Shown piece by piece: positions 49,405 through 57,485 of a stretch of 64,000 nt of DNA. The notes beneath the pieces were generated by a model that was given only the letters and a program-made list of their open reading frames with translations, ran no database searches and was not told the origin of the DNA. Source of the stretch: Spirulina sp034932185. Its GTDB lineage: Bacteria > Cyanobacteriota > Cyanobacteriia > Cyanobacteriales > Spirulinaceae. The first letter of the stretch is position 1. Every line of letters begins with the position of its first letter. The DNA lies in assembly GCF_034932185.1 (NCBI RefSeq), contig NZ_JAYGHW010000093.1:1-64000 (forward strand), written 5' to 3'. Position numbers and translations under genes: made by a program.

Positions 49405-50856
49405 CTACGGCGCGATTTTTGCCAACACTTCAAGGGCTAAATCTTGAAACTCCTGTGCCGAAGCACAACTGGGATTAAAATCTACCACAGAACGCGGGTC
49501 GGGAACCTCTCGCCCGTCGATAATCCGTACCTGCTCTGCACATTTTGCTAAAAATTCCCGTTCATAAATAATGCTCTCCATCATTTTTAACCCATAGCGA
49601 TCCGTCACCGCCTGCATCCGCTTGGGTAAAGTGGATTGCACAAAGCGGGCATTAGTAGAAATCTTGTTTGCCAAGACCCCTAAAAGCTGGATCGGCGTGC
49701 GGTTAATATTGCGGCGAAAATTATTGACATCCTTAACCAAGGTTTGCACATTCTTTAAACCCTGATTGGCAAAGGGTTTTAAGTCAGAAGGGATAATCAA
49801 ATAATCGGCGGCAATCAAGGCGTAACGAGCGAATAAATTTAACGAAGGTGGCGTGTCAATCAAAACGATATCGTAATCATGCTCAACATCGTGCAACTTT
49901 TGGCTCAAAATAAACCGCGCATTTTCTTGACTGTTTAATTCATTTTCAGCCCGCATTAAATCAATGTGTGCCGGAACCACATCAATGGGCGGCGTACAAA
50001 AACTATGGGCGGTTTGAGCCACCGCTTTGATCGGATACATTTCCTCAGAGCTTAAAACCTGTTGAATATTATTCTCACTCAGGGTTTTACTGAGGGCATC
50101 TTCCTCATCATCAAACTGGACTAAACCCACGGCAAAAGTGGTATTCGCCTGACTATCGAGGTCAATCACCAGCACTCGCTTGCCCTGTTTACTGAGGGCG
50201 GCGGCGAGGTTAACAACGGTGGTGGTTTTACCAACACCGCCTTTATTGTGGTAGATCGCAATGGTACGCATGGTTTTTGGGGGTAAAGAAAAAGTGGAAA
50301 GCTCTGGAATTAAGCATGGGGGATCCCCTGGGGGAGATGTGGAGATAGGGAGAGGAGGAGGGGGCGATGGGGATACTTTCGTAGAGCGCATCCCCTGCAA
50401 TGATTGGATCTCATCCCGGCCAATAATGGTACGGATCATGCCAATTTGAGCATGGACACTGGCACCACGACATTCAAAAATACAGTGAATTTTCTGATTA
50501 ATGCGGCTATAAATTTTAAAAAGTTTGCCATTGGTTAAAACACCATAGGGAATCCATAATTCGGTTAAATAATATTCCAATTTTTTAACAAATGGCCCGA
50601 GGTGGTGATGGGGACTTTTTGCTTCAATCACTAACCCAGAGGCAATATCTGCGCGACGATCCATTTGATAATGCCGCGCGGCAAACACTAAAAAATCAAG
50701 GCGAATTTTGCCTAGCTCTACCTCTTGATACCAGGTGCCTGGTTCATAGCCGAGATGGGGCAGCAGATACTGAACAATGAATTTGCTTTCAACTTCCGTT
50801 TCGTTGCGACATTGTTCGGGATTGAAAAAAACGGGTAGACCCCCACGATAAGCCAT
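49405..50856 (-). CDS. ParA-type ATPase with N-terminal PD-(D/E)XK (HSDR_N-like) domain
   Basis: This is a 483-residue fusion. Residues about 10-130 match the N-terminal nuclease-like domain of type I restriction subunit R: E21/E23 region (NETEVESKFIVQYLLPHLGY), D54 in KIRLDFLVFA, E78-x-K80 in LVIEAKSPHHHLG, and the following LTELWIPYGVLTNGKLFKIY. So the PD-(D/E)XK residues are intact. A Pro/Ser-rich linker (about 160-195) leads to a ParA/Soj ATPase: deviant Walker A KGGVGKTTTVVNLAAAL (204-220), A' VLVIDLDSQANTT, and Walker B IVLIDTPPSLN. An internal ATG at codon 196 (50271) would give ParA alone. The partner is probably the ParB-like/HhH protein downstream. It may partition DNA or act in DNA surveillance; function is inference. 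Confidence 0.88.
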   Translation of the reverse strand: MAYRGGLPVFFNPEQCRNETEVESKFIVQYLLPHLGYEPGTWYQEVELGKIRLDFLVFAARHYQMDRRADIASGLVIEAKSPHHHLGPFVKKLEYYLTELWIPYGVLTNGKLFKIYSRINQKIHCIFECRGASVHAQIGMIRTIIGRDEIQSLQGMRSTKVSPSPPPPLPISTSPPGDPPCLIPELSTFSLPPKTMRTIAIYHNKGGVGKTTTVVNLAAALSKQGKRVLVIDLDSQANTTFAVGLVQFDDEEDALSKTLSENNIQQVLSSEEMYPIKAVAQTAHSFCTPPIDVVPAHIDLMRAENELNSQENARFILSQKLHDVEHDYDIVLIDTPPSLNLFARYALIAADYLIIPSDLKPFANQGLKNVQTLVKDVNNFRRNINRTPIQLLGVLANKISTNARFVQSTLPKRMQAVTDRYGLKMMESIIYEREFLAKCAEQVRIIDGREVPDPRSVVDFNPSCASAQEFQDLALEVLAKIAP

Positions 50857-50992
50857 GACATTGACTGAAGAATTCTAGAATGACCAAAACGGCAATATTC
50901 AATCCGCGCTGTTGTCGGAATGATTGCACATTTCTGGTCTATTATACCCGTTGAGACATCCCTGTTGGTTTTTTATTGCGTATTTTTGACCT

Positions 50993-51643
50993 ATGGCGCG
51001 TTTGGTGAATTTGTCGATTGTGATTATTGCTGGGGCGGCGGAAATGGCTGTGGCGGAGGAGATCGCCCGCGTCATTGCCCTCGATCGCCTCAATGTGGGG
51101 ATTACCCCCATCGCCCCCCCGACCCCAGAGCCAGGGGTGATCTACTGTCCCCTAACGCTGGATTTACCGGATACCTTTCCCGCTATTTATCGCCATTGCC
51201 GCGATCGCCTCGGCCAACGGGCTTGGGTTGCCGCCGAATTGAACTACCCCACGGGAGAGGGGGATTTGTGGTTGCCGGTGATTTGGACGGCCAAGGGGCC
51301 GCTCTACGGGGAAGCCATCACATCCGAACCCAGCCCGAGCCAACCCTTTCACCTCAAGGATCAACAGCGGCAACCCCTCTACGCCTTGGCCTATCAACTC
51401 CTACGCCATTACGAGGCGATCCCTTCGCTATATCTGCTCAAATTTGCCCTAGGGGCCGAAGATATTCAATTTGATCACCTCCTGCCCTTTCCCAATCACG
51501 CCGCCCTTGCTTCTGTGGGGGTACAAACCCCCGATTTGCTCACCTGCCATTGGCTTTGTTTGACTGGGCAACCGCTGCGGGATGTGGTGATTAGCGGCGG
51601 GGTGGGGGGAAGCGATAGAGCACCTGCCCCAGTTCATTCCTGA
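50993..51643 (+). CDS. Conserved hypothetical protein (216 aa)
   Basis: I do not recognise a family. The protein begins MARLVNLSIVIIAGAAEMAV, with a weakly hydrophobic N-terminal beta-alpha unit. It then has PGVIYCPLTLDLPDTFPAIY, a middle section with AELNYPTGEGDLWLPVIWTA, and a helical segment LYALAYQLLRHYEAIPSLYL. No signal peptide or membrane helix is evident. Base and codon use are typical of the window. Its last 53 bp overlap the 3' end of the convergent TPR gene. It is divergent from the nuclease-ParA gene with only 136 bp between starts. Confidence 0.7.
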   Translation: MARLVNLSIVIIAGAAEMAVAEEIARVIALDRLNVGITPIAPPTPEPGVIYCPLTLDLPDTFPAIYRHCRDRLGQRAWVAAELNYPTGEGDLWLPVIWTAKGPLYGEAITSEPSPSQPFHLKDQQRQPLYALAYQLLRHYEAIPSLYLLKFALGAEDIQFDHLLPFPNHAALASVGVQTPDLLTCHWLCLTGQPLRDVVISGGVGGSDRAPAPVHS

Positions 51644-52652
51644 GGATTGTGACTAAATCGGGGTCTTCGAGGGTTTGGGCGACGGCGATCGCATTTTCAT
51701 ACAGCCCCCGCGCCTCTGCCCCCCGGCCCAAGAGGAAATGATACTGAGCATAGAGATGGAGGCCGCGCAATTCCAAGCGGGGATTTTCCGTTGCCCTGGC
51801 CAAATTAATCCAATCATCCAGGGCTTGGAACGCATTCGTCCAGCGGCGCATTACACCGCAGGAATAGGCCAATCCTTCCAAAGCGCGGAACTGGTTGCGG
51901 ATATCCCCCTCCCTTTCCGCATACCAACGGGCAAGGCGATATTCTGCCACTGCTTGGGGATGACGGTCTAAAGCTTTGTAGGCATCCCCCATATTGTTGA
52001 GCGTGTAGGCATGGCCGCCAATATGTTGATGGCGACGGCGCAACACCCAAGCCGCCTCATAGATGGGAATCGCGCCGCTATAGTCCCCCTGACTGGCTAA
52101 GGCCAAGCCCAAATTACTCAAACTCAACCCCTCCCCCGCCTCACTGCCGATGCGGCGGGCAATCTCTACCGCTTGGCGGAATGTGGCCTCAGCATTGCGG
52201 GGATCGCTGCGGTTGAGCAACATTGTGCCGATGTTATTCAAGGCGTAAACCTGCCGTTGTTCATGGCCCAAATCCCTGGCGGCCGCCAAGCTTTGGCGAA
52301 AAGCATAGTCGGCTTCTTGGAAATAGCCCAGTTGGAGATAGGTAATCCCGAGATATTCTTGAACCACGCCCATCGCCTCGGTATCCCGTAGGGCCTGGTA
52401 ACGCTCCAACGCGCCCCGCCACAGTTGGATCGCCTTGGCGAGATCCCCCTCTGTTTTGGCCGCTTGCCCCATTTGAAAAAGGCGGTGTGCCTCTTGGTGG
52501 GCGGGGGTGATCGGTTCCTGAATCGGGGGGATGGCCAGTTGATCATTGAGGCGATCGACCCCTTGGGCGAGGCTAGGGAAAGCCGTTAGGCTGAGGAGGA
52601 GAACAGCCCAAACGGGGGAAGAGCGCAACCAGTGGGGATGAGGCATGATCAT
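51591..52652 (-). CDS. Secreted TPR-repeat protein
   Basis: This 353-residue protein has an N-terminal signal peptide (LRSSPVWAVLLLSLTAFPSL, then AQG). It then contains about seven tetratricopeptide repeats from residue 50 to 330, for example EAHRLFQMGQAAKTEGDLAK, VVQEYLGITYLQLGYFQEAD, LNNIGTMLLNRSDPRNAEAT and LSNLGLALASQGDYSGAIPI. TPR arrays are protein-binding scaffolds; the partner is unknown. Its 3' end overlaps the convergent 216-residue gene by 53 bp. A repeat cluster lies between its start and the ugd gene. Confidence 0.88.
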   Translation of the reverse strand: MIMPHPHWLRSSPVWAVLLLSLTAFPSLAQGVDRLNDQLAIPPIQEPITPAHQEAHRLFQMGQAAKTEGDLAKAIQLWRGALERYQALRDTEAMGVVQEYLGITYLQLGYFQEADYAFRQSLAAARDLGHEQRQVYALNNIGTMLLNRSDPRNAEATFRQAVEIARRIGSEAGEGLSLSNLGLALASQGDYSGAIPIYEAAWVLRRRHQHIGGHAYTLNNMGDAYKALDRHPQAVAEYRLARWYAEREGDIRNQFRALEGLAYSCGVMRRWTNAFQALDDWINLARATENPRLELRGLHLYAQYHFLLGRGAEARGLYENAIAVAQTLEDPDLVTILRNELGQVLYRFPPPRR

Positions 52653-52690
52653 CGGTGGGGTGAGACGGAAGCCGGTTGGCGAATAGATGG

Positions 52691-52798
52691 GCGGGGGAGC
52701 GTTGGCGTAAGCCCTGGGGGAGGCACAAAGATTTTGGCCCCTGGGGGAGGGCGAAAGATTTTGGCCCTGGGGGAGGGCGAAAGATTTTTCGCCCCTAC
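52691..52798. repeat. Degenerate 52-nt element with a 26-27-nt tandem triplication
   Basis: The left part (GCGGGGGAGCGTTGGCGTAA) resembles the 52-nt element. From 52713 a unit CCTGGGGGAGG-(GCGAAA or CACAAA)-GATTTTGGCC occurs three times (starts 52713, 52740, 52766), the last ending in TTTTTCGCCCCTAC. This looks like local expansion of one half of the element. Confidence 0.8.
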
Positions 52799-52803
52799 TG
52801 GGA

Positions 52804-54168
52804 TTAATGACCCACGCCTACATAGCGGAAGCCCGCAGCTTCGGCGGCTTGGCGATCGAGGAAGTTGCGACCATCGATGATTACCGGCGTACTCATCAGG
52901 CTGGCCAGTTTGCCATAGTCGATCTGGGCGAACTGTTGCCAGTCTGTCACCAAAACGAGGGCATCACAGCCATCCGCCAATCGCTCCACATCGGTTTCCA
53001 CCAATACGCCGGTCAACCCTTGACCAATGCCGGTTTGGGAAACGATGGGATCAAAGGCTTTGACCTTTGCGCCTAAACGGTTGAGTTGTTCGATCAGATC
53101 CAACGAGGGGGCATCGCGCATATCGTCGGTGTCGGGTTTGAACGTTAAGCCGAGGAGGCCGATCACTTTGCCCTTGAGAATTTTTAACTCGTGTTGGAGT
53201 TTTTCGAGGGTGATCAGCCGTTGGCGTTTGTTGACGGTGACGGCGGATTTCAGGAGTTCGGCATCGTAGCCGTAATCGTCGGCGGTGTGGATCAGGGCAG
53301 AGACATCCTTCGGAAAGCAGGAGCCGCCCCAGCCTAAACCGGCTTGGAGGAATTTCGTGCCAATGCGGGAATCGAGGCCGATGCCTTTGGCGACTTGGGT
53401 CACATCTGCACCGACGCGATCGCAAATATTGGCAATTTCGTTAATAAAGCTAATTTTCGTCGCCAGGAACGAGTTAGCGGCGTATTTGATCATTTCCGCC
53501 GAATTTAAATCCGTGGCCACGACGGGAACCGGGGGCAGGTCGGGTTCAGCGGCAAAGGTGCGGTCTACCAAGGGTTGATAGAGTTGTTTCATTTGGGCGA
53601 TCGCCTGCTCACTGTTGCTCCCCAAGACAATGCGATCGGGGTTGAACGTGTCATAGACCGCCGAACCTTCCCGCAGAAATTCCGGATTACTCACCACATC
53701 GAATTTAGCGGTAATTTCCCCACTGCCCCCTTCTACCTTTTGCCGCTCTGCCACCCCATCAAGGACAATCATCCGTACCCAATCCCCCGAACCAATAGGC
53801 ACGGTAGACTTGTTGACAATCACCTTGTAGCCGTCCTTCAGGTGTTGACCAATGCCCTTGGCCACCGCTTCCACATAGCGGGTATCACTATCCCCCGTAG
53901 GCAAGGCCGGCGTACCCACCGCAATAAAGAGAATATCGCCATGCTCTACGCCATAGCCCAGATCAGCGGTAAACTCCAAGGTTCCGGCTTCCATGCAGGA
54001 CTTCATCAATTCCGATAGCCCCGGCTCATAGATGGGGGACTGCCCACTGCGCATCAACTTGACTTTTTCTTCGTTGTTATCGACACAAATCACATGGTGG
54101 CCAATGTGAGAGAGGCAGACCCCTGTCACTAAGCCGACGTATCCAGTCCCAATTACACAAACTTGCAT
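52804..54168 (-). CDS. ugd: UDP-glucose 6-dehydrogenase
   Basis: This enzyme oxidises UDP-glucose to UDP-glucuronate with 2 NAD+. The 454 residues show the NAD-binding start MQVCVIGTGYVGLVTGVCLS, VIVNKSTVPIGSGDWVR, the AANSFLATKISFINEIANIC block, the catalytic Cys in GWGGSCFPKDVSALIHTA, and the C-terminal UDP-binding lobe with LGLTFKPDTDDMRDAPSLDL. It follows the UDP-xylose synthase gene by 66 bp on the same strand, so the two consecutive pathway steps are encoded together. The products feed extracellular polysaccharide. Confidence 0.96.
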   Translation of the reverse strand: MQVCVIGTGYVGLVTGVCLSHIGHHVICVDNNEEKVKLMRSGQSPIYEPGLSELMKSCMEAGTLEFTADLGYGVEHGDILFIAVGTPALPTGDSDTRYVEAVAKGIGQHLKDGYKVIVNKSTVPIGSGDWVRMIVLDGVAERQKVEGGSGEITAKFDVVSNPEFLREGSAVYDTFNPDRIVLGSNSEQAIAQMKQLYQPLVDRTFAAEPDLPPVPVVATDLNSAEMIKYAANSFLATKISFINEIANICDRVGADVTQVAKGIGLDSRIGTKFLQAGLGWGGSCFPKDVSALIHTADDYGYDAELLKSAVTVNKRQRLITLEKLQHELKILKGKVIGLLGLTFKPDTDDMRDAPSLDLIEQLNRLGAKVKAFDPIVSQTGIGQGLTGVLVETDVERLADGCDALVLVTDWQQFAQIDYGKLASLMSTPVIIDGRNFLDRQAAEAAGFRYVGVGH

Positions 54169-54234
54169 AGTACTTCTGGGTTGAGTGGTGTTCTAAATAG
54201 GGTGGGGGCGATCGCAAACCGCCTCAGGGCAGAA

Positions 54235-55176
54235 CTAAGCTGAAACCAATTGGAGGCGATCGCGAAAATAGTCAATGGTTTTCGTTAAGCCATCATCCAA
54301 AGCAACCGTCGGTTCCCAGCCTAACCAATTTTTAGCACGGGTAATATCCGGCTGCCGCTGTTTGGGATCATCTTGGGGCAGGGGTTCAAACTTCAGTTGC
54401 GCATCGGGGTTGATCCGTTGCTGAATTTTCTGGGCTAATTCAAGGATGGTATATTCCCCCGGATTGCCAATATTCACGGGTTCATGGTGATCACTGGCCA
54501 TCAGCCGCAAAAACCCCTCCACCAGATCCGACACATAGCAAAAACTCCGCGTCTGGGAGCCATCACCATAGATCGTCAAAGGCGTACCCCGCAGGGCTTG
54601 GACAATAAAATTACTCACCACCCGGCCATCATTGGGCAGCATTCGCGGGCCATAGGTGTTAAAAATGCGCACCACCCGCACCTCTAAACCATGCTGACGG
54701 TGGTAATCGTAGGTGAGGGTTTCGGCAATCCTTTTGCCCTCGTCATAGCAGGAGCGAATGCCGGTACAGTTGACATTGCCCCAATAACTTTCAGGTTGGG
54801 GATGGACATCGGGGTCGCCATAGACCTCAGAGGTAGAGGCGAGGAAGAACCGCGCTTTCACCCGTTTGGCCAACCCCAGCATATTGATCGTCCCCAAGAC
54901 ATTGGTTTTCACGGTTTTAATCGGGTTCGATTGGTAATGAACCGGAGAAGCCGGGCAAGCCAGATGATAGACCTGATCGACTTCGAGGCGAATCGGTTCG
55001 GTGATGTCGTGGCGGATCAGTTCAAAATTGGGATGATTGAACCAATGCAGAATATTTTGCTTGTTGCCGGTGTAGAAGTTATCCAAGCAGAGGACTTCAT
55101 GGCCCTGCTCCATCAGGCGATCAATCAGGTGCGAGCCTAAAAACCCAGCACCCCCCGTGACAAGGATTCGCATCAT
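54235..55176 (-). CDS. UDP-glucuronate decarboxylase (UDP-xylose synthase)
   Basis: This 313-residue extended SDR has the dinucleotide motif MRILVTGGAGFLGSHLIDRL, the ribose-binding LCLDNFYTGNKQNI, FFLASTSEVYGDPDVHPQPE and the catalytic YxxxK in RSCYDEGKRIAETL. Those features, with GNVNCTGIRSCYDEGKR, are diagnostic of UDP-glucuronate decarboxylases (UXS), which make UDP-xylose from UDP-glucuronate. The ugd gene downstream supplies the substrate. Two adjacent ATG codons (55176 and 55173) are possible starts. Confidence 0.94.
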   Translation of the reverse strand: MMRILVTGGAGFLGSHLIDRLMEQGHEVLCLDNFYTGNKQNILHWFNHPNFELIRHDITEPIRLEVDQVYHLACPASPVHYQSNPIKTVKTNVLGTINMLGLAKRVKARFFLASTSEVYGDPDVHPQPESYWGNVNCTGIRSCYDEGKRIAETLTYDYHRQHGLEVRVVRIFNTYGPRMLPNDGRVVSNFIVQALRGTPLTIYGDGSQTRSFCYVSDLVEGFLRLMASDHHEPVNIGNPGEYTILELAQKIQQRINPDAQLKFEPLPQDDPKQRQPDITRAKNWLGWEPTVALDDGLTKTIDYFRDRLQLVSA

Positions 55177-55313
55177 TATGCTTGACCATAGTTTTTAGCC
55201 TTCACTCTAACAAAATTTGGCGGAATTCCCCCACCTCATCAACAGGGGGGATGGGGATCTCGGCTTGGGGGGCGATCGCCCCCGTTAGCGGTGAAGCAGC
55301 GAAAAATTTGTGC

Positions 55314-55319
55314 TATCAT
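55314..55319 (+). promoter_or_regulatory. Putative -10 element (TGCTATCAT) of the riboswitch transcript
   Basis: An extended -10-like TGCTATCAT lies at 55311-55319 about 25 bp before the aptamer. No good -35 is seen. Transcription would start near 55326. Confidence 0.45.
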
Positions 55320-55343
55320 CCCTAGCATTAAGCAAGTCAGCCT

Positions 55344-55516
55344 AGTTTATCGTTGTCCTGAACCCCTGTTCATGGTGGCGATAAAGCGGAGGAACCAAAC
55401 CCTGGGGCGTAAGCTCAGAAAGACTCAAGGGGAGATCAAAAATCCCTTGAAGGCTCTCAGCGGGACATCTCTCAGTCCTAGCCCGTCAGCTAACTTCGTC
55501 GGCATTGAGAGGAGAC
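55344..55516 (+). promoter_or_regulatory. ydaO/yuaA-type cyclic-di-AMP riboswitch
   Basis: The aptamer's conserved single-stranded blocks are present in order: AGCGGAGGAACCAA (55385-55398), GGGGCGTAAGCTC (55404-55416), a variable hairpin (CAAGGGG..CCCTTG), CGGGACA...GTCCTAGCCCGTCAGC (55461-55490), TAACTTCGTCGGC (55491-55503) and GAGAGGAGAC (55507-55516). The CCGTCAGCTAAC-TCGT block is the best-known signature of the ydaO family, which senses cyclic di-AMP. The 5' side has a TTTATCG/CGATAAA stem around a TGAAC/GTTCA hairpin. It is upstream of the SLC13-type transporter gene with 400 nt of leader. Confidence 0.88.
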
Positions 55517-55917
55517 TGACAAACAGCATTTTTTCCAAAATGGTGGTTTTGTTTCAGTGTCCTTGGCTCGTACTGATATGACTTGCCCTTGTACCCGCCA
55601 CGACTCTGGAGTTTGTGATATGGCCATCTCAACTTAAACCACTGGGTTCTTACCGCTATGCCCTCGATCATTGGGAACAGTCATGGTTCGGATTGCAGAC
55701 TTGAGTCTGCTGCCTCGACAGCGTGACTGCAATCAATGTTGTCGATCAAAGCTGTAATCCCCCTTAAACCCTGAACCCATTGCCCTGATTAACTCTCTGG
55801 TGTGGGGTGGATCCCTGAGCGATCGCCTCCCCCCTTGGCTCAGAGTTGCCAGGGCCATTTTCTCTATGGTTTTAATCAATCCTTTTATCGCACCTTCGCT
55901 CGAAGGTGTTACTGGCA
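55517..55917 (+). promoter_or_regulatory. Long leader after the riboswitch with a second structured hairpin cluster
   Basis: The 400-nt leader has no convincing ORF. At 55691-55734, GATTGCAG can pair with CTGCAATC, but GCAGACT can instead pair with AGTCTGC (inner hairpin), and GCTG with CAGC; the first two share GCAG and are mutually exclusive. A T6 run (about 55530-55535) follows the aptamer. The expression platform could be either place. Confidence 0.5.
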
Positions 55918-57258
55918 ATGGATTATAGTGCTGCTTGGATTGCTGGGGGGACGTTCGTCATCGTGATGCTGGCGATCCTTTCGGAAAAATTACATCTGAC
56001 CATCGCTGCTTTTCTGGGGGCGATGGTGTTGATCTTTGCCCATGTTCTGACCTTATCAGAAGCGATTGATTACATTAGCCGCAGTCATGCCACATTAGCA
56101 CTGTTTTTTGGCGTAATGGTGCTGATTCGGGCCTTTGAGCCGACGCAAATTTTTGCCTATTTAGCGGGGCAAATGGTGAAAATTTCCCAAGGCAGCGGCA
56201 AGATGTTGCTGTTGGGAATTGTCGCCATTACCACACCTATTTGTGCGGTCTTGCCCAACGCCACAACGGTGATGCTCTTGGCTCCCCTGATCCCGCCCTT
56301 AGCTCAGGATATTGGCGTGGATTTTGTGCCGTTATTGATTTTGATGGTGTTGGTGGCCAATAGTGCGGGGTTATTAACCTTAGTGGGGGATCCAGCGACA
56401 TTCATTGTTGGGCAGGGTATTAATATGACGTTTGCCGACTACATGAAGCAATTGAGCTTAGGGGGAGTGTTGGCGATCGCCGTGATCGTTGCCCTATTGC
56501 CCATCTTATTTCCGAAAATTTGGCGCATGAAGTTTGAAGGGTACGATCGCCTCAAACTTCCCGAAATTAATCATCCCCGTGTCCTTGCCGTCGGCAGTGG
56601 CATCATCGTTCTGGTTTTAGTCCTGTTTGTGATTGGTGAATCCTTACCCTTTCCCATTCAACCGGCGGCCGTTGCCCTCTTGGGGGCAGTTCTAGCCCTA
56701 CTCCTGGCCCACCACAGCAAAATCGATACGGTCAACAACATTCTCAAGGATGTGGACTGGAGTACATTGATTTTCTTCATGTCAATTTTTGTCCTGATTG
56801 GCAGTTTGGAAAAAACCGGCGTAGTTCAACAACTATCCCACCTCCTCGCCTGGGTGTTGGGACAGAATATTTTGCTAGGTTGCGGGGTTTTGATGGTGTT
56901 AGTAGCGGCATTCTCCAGTGTCATCCCCAATATTCCCCTCGTGGTGGCCATGGTTCCCCTCCTGAAGGAATACCTCTTGACAATCAATCTTATTGAACCG
57001 GCCATGGCCAGTCCTGACTTTACGGGTCAATTGCCGCCGATAGTGTTGCCCCTGTTTTACGCGATGATGTTTGGGGCTACCCTGGGGGGCAATGCTACCC
57101 TTGTCGGAGCTTCAGCCAATATTGTCGCGGCGGGGGTGGCGGAATTACATGGCACAAAAATTTCCTTTGCGCGTTTTCTATCCTATGGAATGCCGGTGGC
57201 CGTTGCCCAGGTGGGGGTTAGCTTTTTGTTTGTGATTGTCGCCTTTTTTGTGTTTTAG
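55918..57258 (+). CDS. SLC13/ArsB-type (ion transporter superfamily) permease
   Basis: This 446-residue membrane protein has about 11-12 helices. The ATG at 55918 gives MDYSAAWIAGGTFVIVMLAI; a GTG four codons earlier is possible. Family signs are TTPICAVLPNATTVMLLAPL (first hairpin re-entrant loop, NxTT), LLTLVGDPATFIVGQGINMT and, in the second half, FSSVIPNIPLVVAMVPLLKE and GATLGGNATLVGASANIVAA. These are hallmarks of the CitMHS/ArsB/NhaD/P-protein group. The transported ion (Na+, divalent anion or other) cannot be predicted. The upstream cyclic-di-AMP riboswitch implies a role in ion or osmotic balance. Confidence 0.88.
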   Translation: MDYSAAWIAGGTFVIVMLAILSEKLHLTIAAFLGAMVLIFAHVLTLSEAIDYISRSHATLALFFGVMVLIRAFEPTQIFAYLAGQMVKISQGSGKMLLLGIVAITTPICAVLPNATTVMLLAPLIPPLAQDIGVDFVPLLILMVLVANSAGLLTLVGDPATFIVGQGINMTFADYMKQLSLGGVLAIAVIVALLPILFPKIWRMKFEGYDRLKLPEINHPRVLAVGSGIIVLVLVLFVIGESLPFPIQPAAVALLGAVLALLLAHHSKIDTVNNILKDVDWSTLIFFMSIFVLIGSLEKTGVVQQLSHLLAWVLGQNILLGCGVLMVLVAAFSSVIPNIPLVVAMVPLLKEYLLTINLIEPAMASPDFTGQLPPIVLPLFYAMMFGATLGGNATLVGASANIVAAGVAELHGTKISFARFLSYGMPVAVAQVGVSFLFVIVAFFVF

Positions 57259-57331
57259 GGTTTGCCATGGATGGATACCACGGGTTAAGATAGTAGACTG
57301 TGTTTTTGTCAAGGTATTCAGGAGGACGACA

Positions 57332-57469
57332 GTGACTCAGCGGACACTTCACGGCACAAGCCGTAAACAAAAGCGGAAATCCGGCTTTCGGGCCCGGATG
57401 CGCACCCACAACGGCCGGCGGGTGATCGCCTCCCGTCGTCGGAAAGGACGGCATCGTTTAGCGGTTTAG
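57332..57469 (+). CDS. rpmH: 50S ribosomal protein L34
   Basis: This 45-residue very basic protein (MTQRTLHGTSRKQKRKSGFR, then ARMRTHNGRRVIASRRRKGR) is ribosomal protein L34. The start is a GTG at 57332, decided by the strong ribosome binding site GGAGG at 57321-57325 and the family length. It heads the conserved cluster that runs to ycf46. Confidence 0.96.
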   Translation: MTQRTLHGTSRKQKRKSGFRARMRTHNGRRVIASRRRKGRHRLAV

Positions 57470-57485
57470 GCAGGCTTTTCCCACC

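Noticed and set aside
52713..52798. Possible CRISPR array or VNTR gene
   Set aside because: Three back-to-back imperfect units with no spacers; better explained as slippage within a degraded dispersed repeat.
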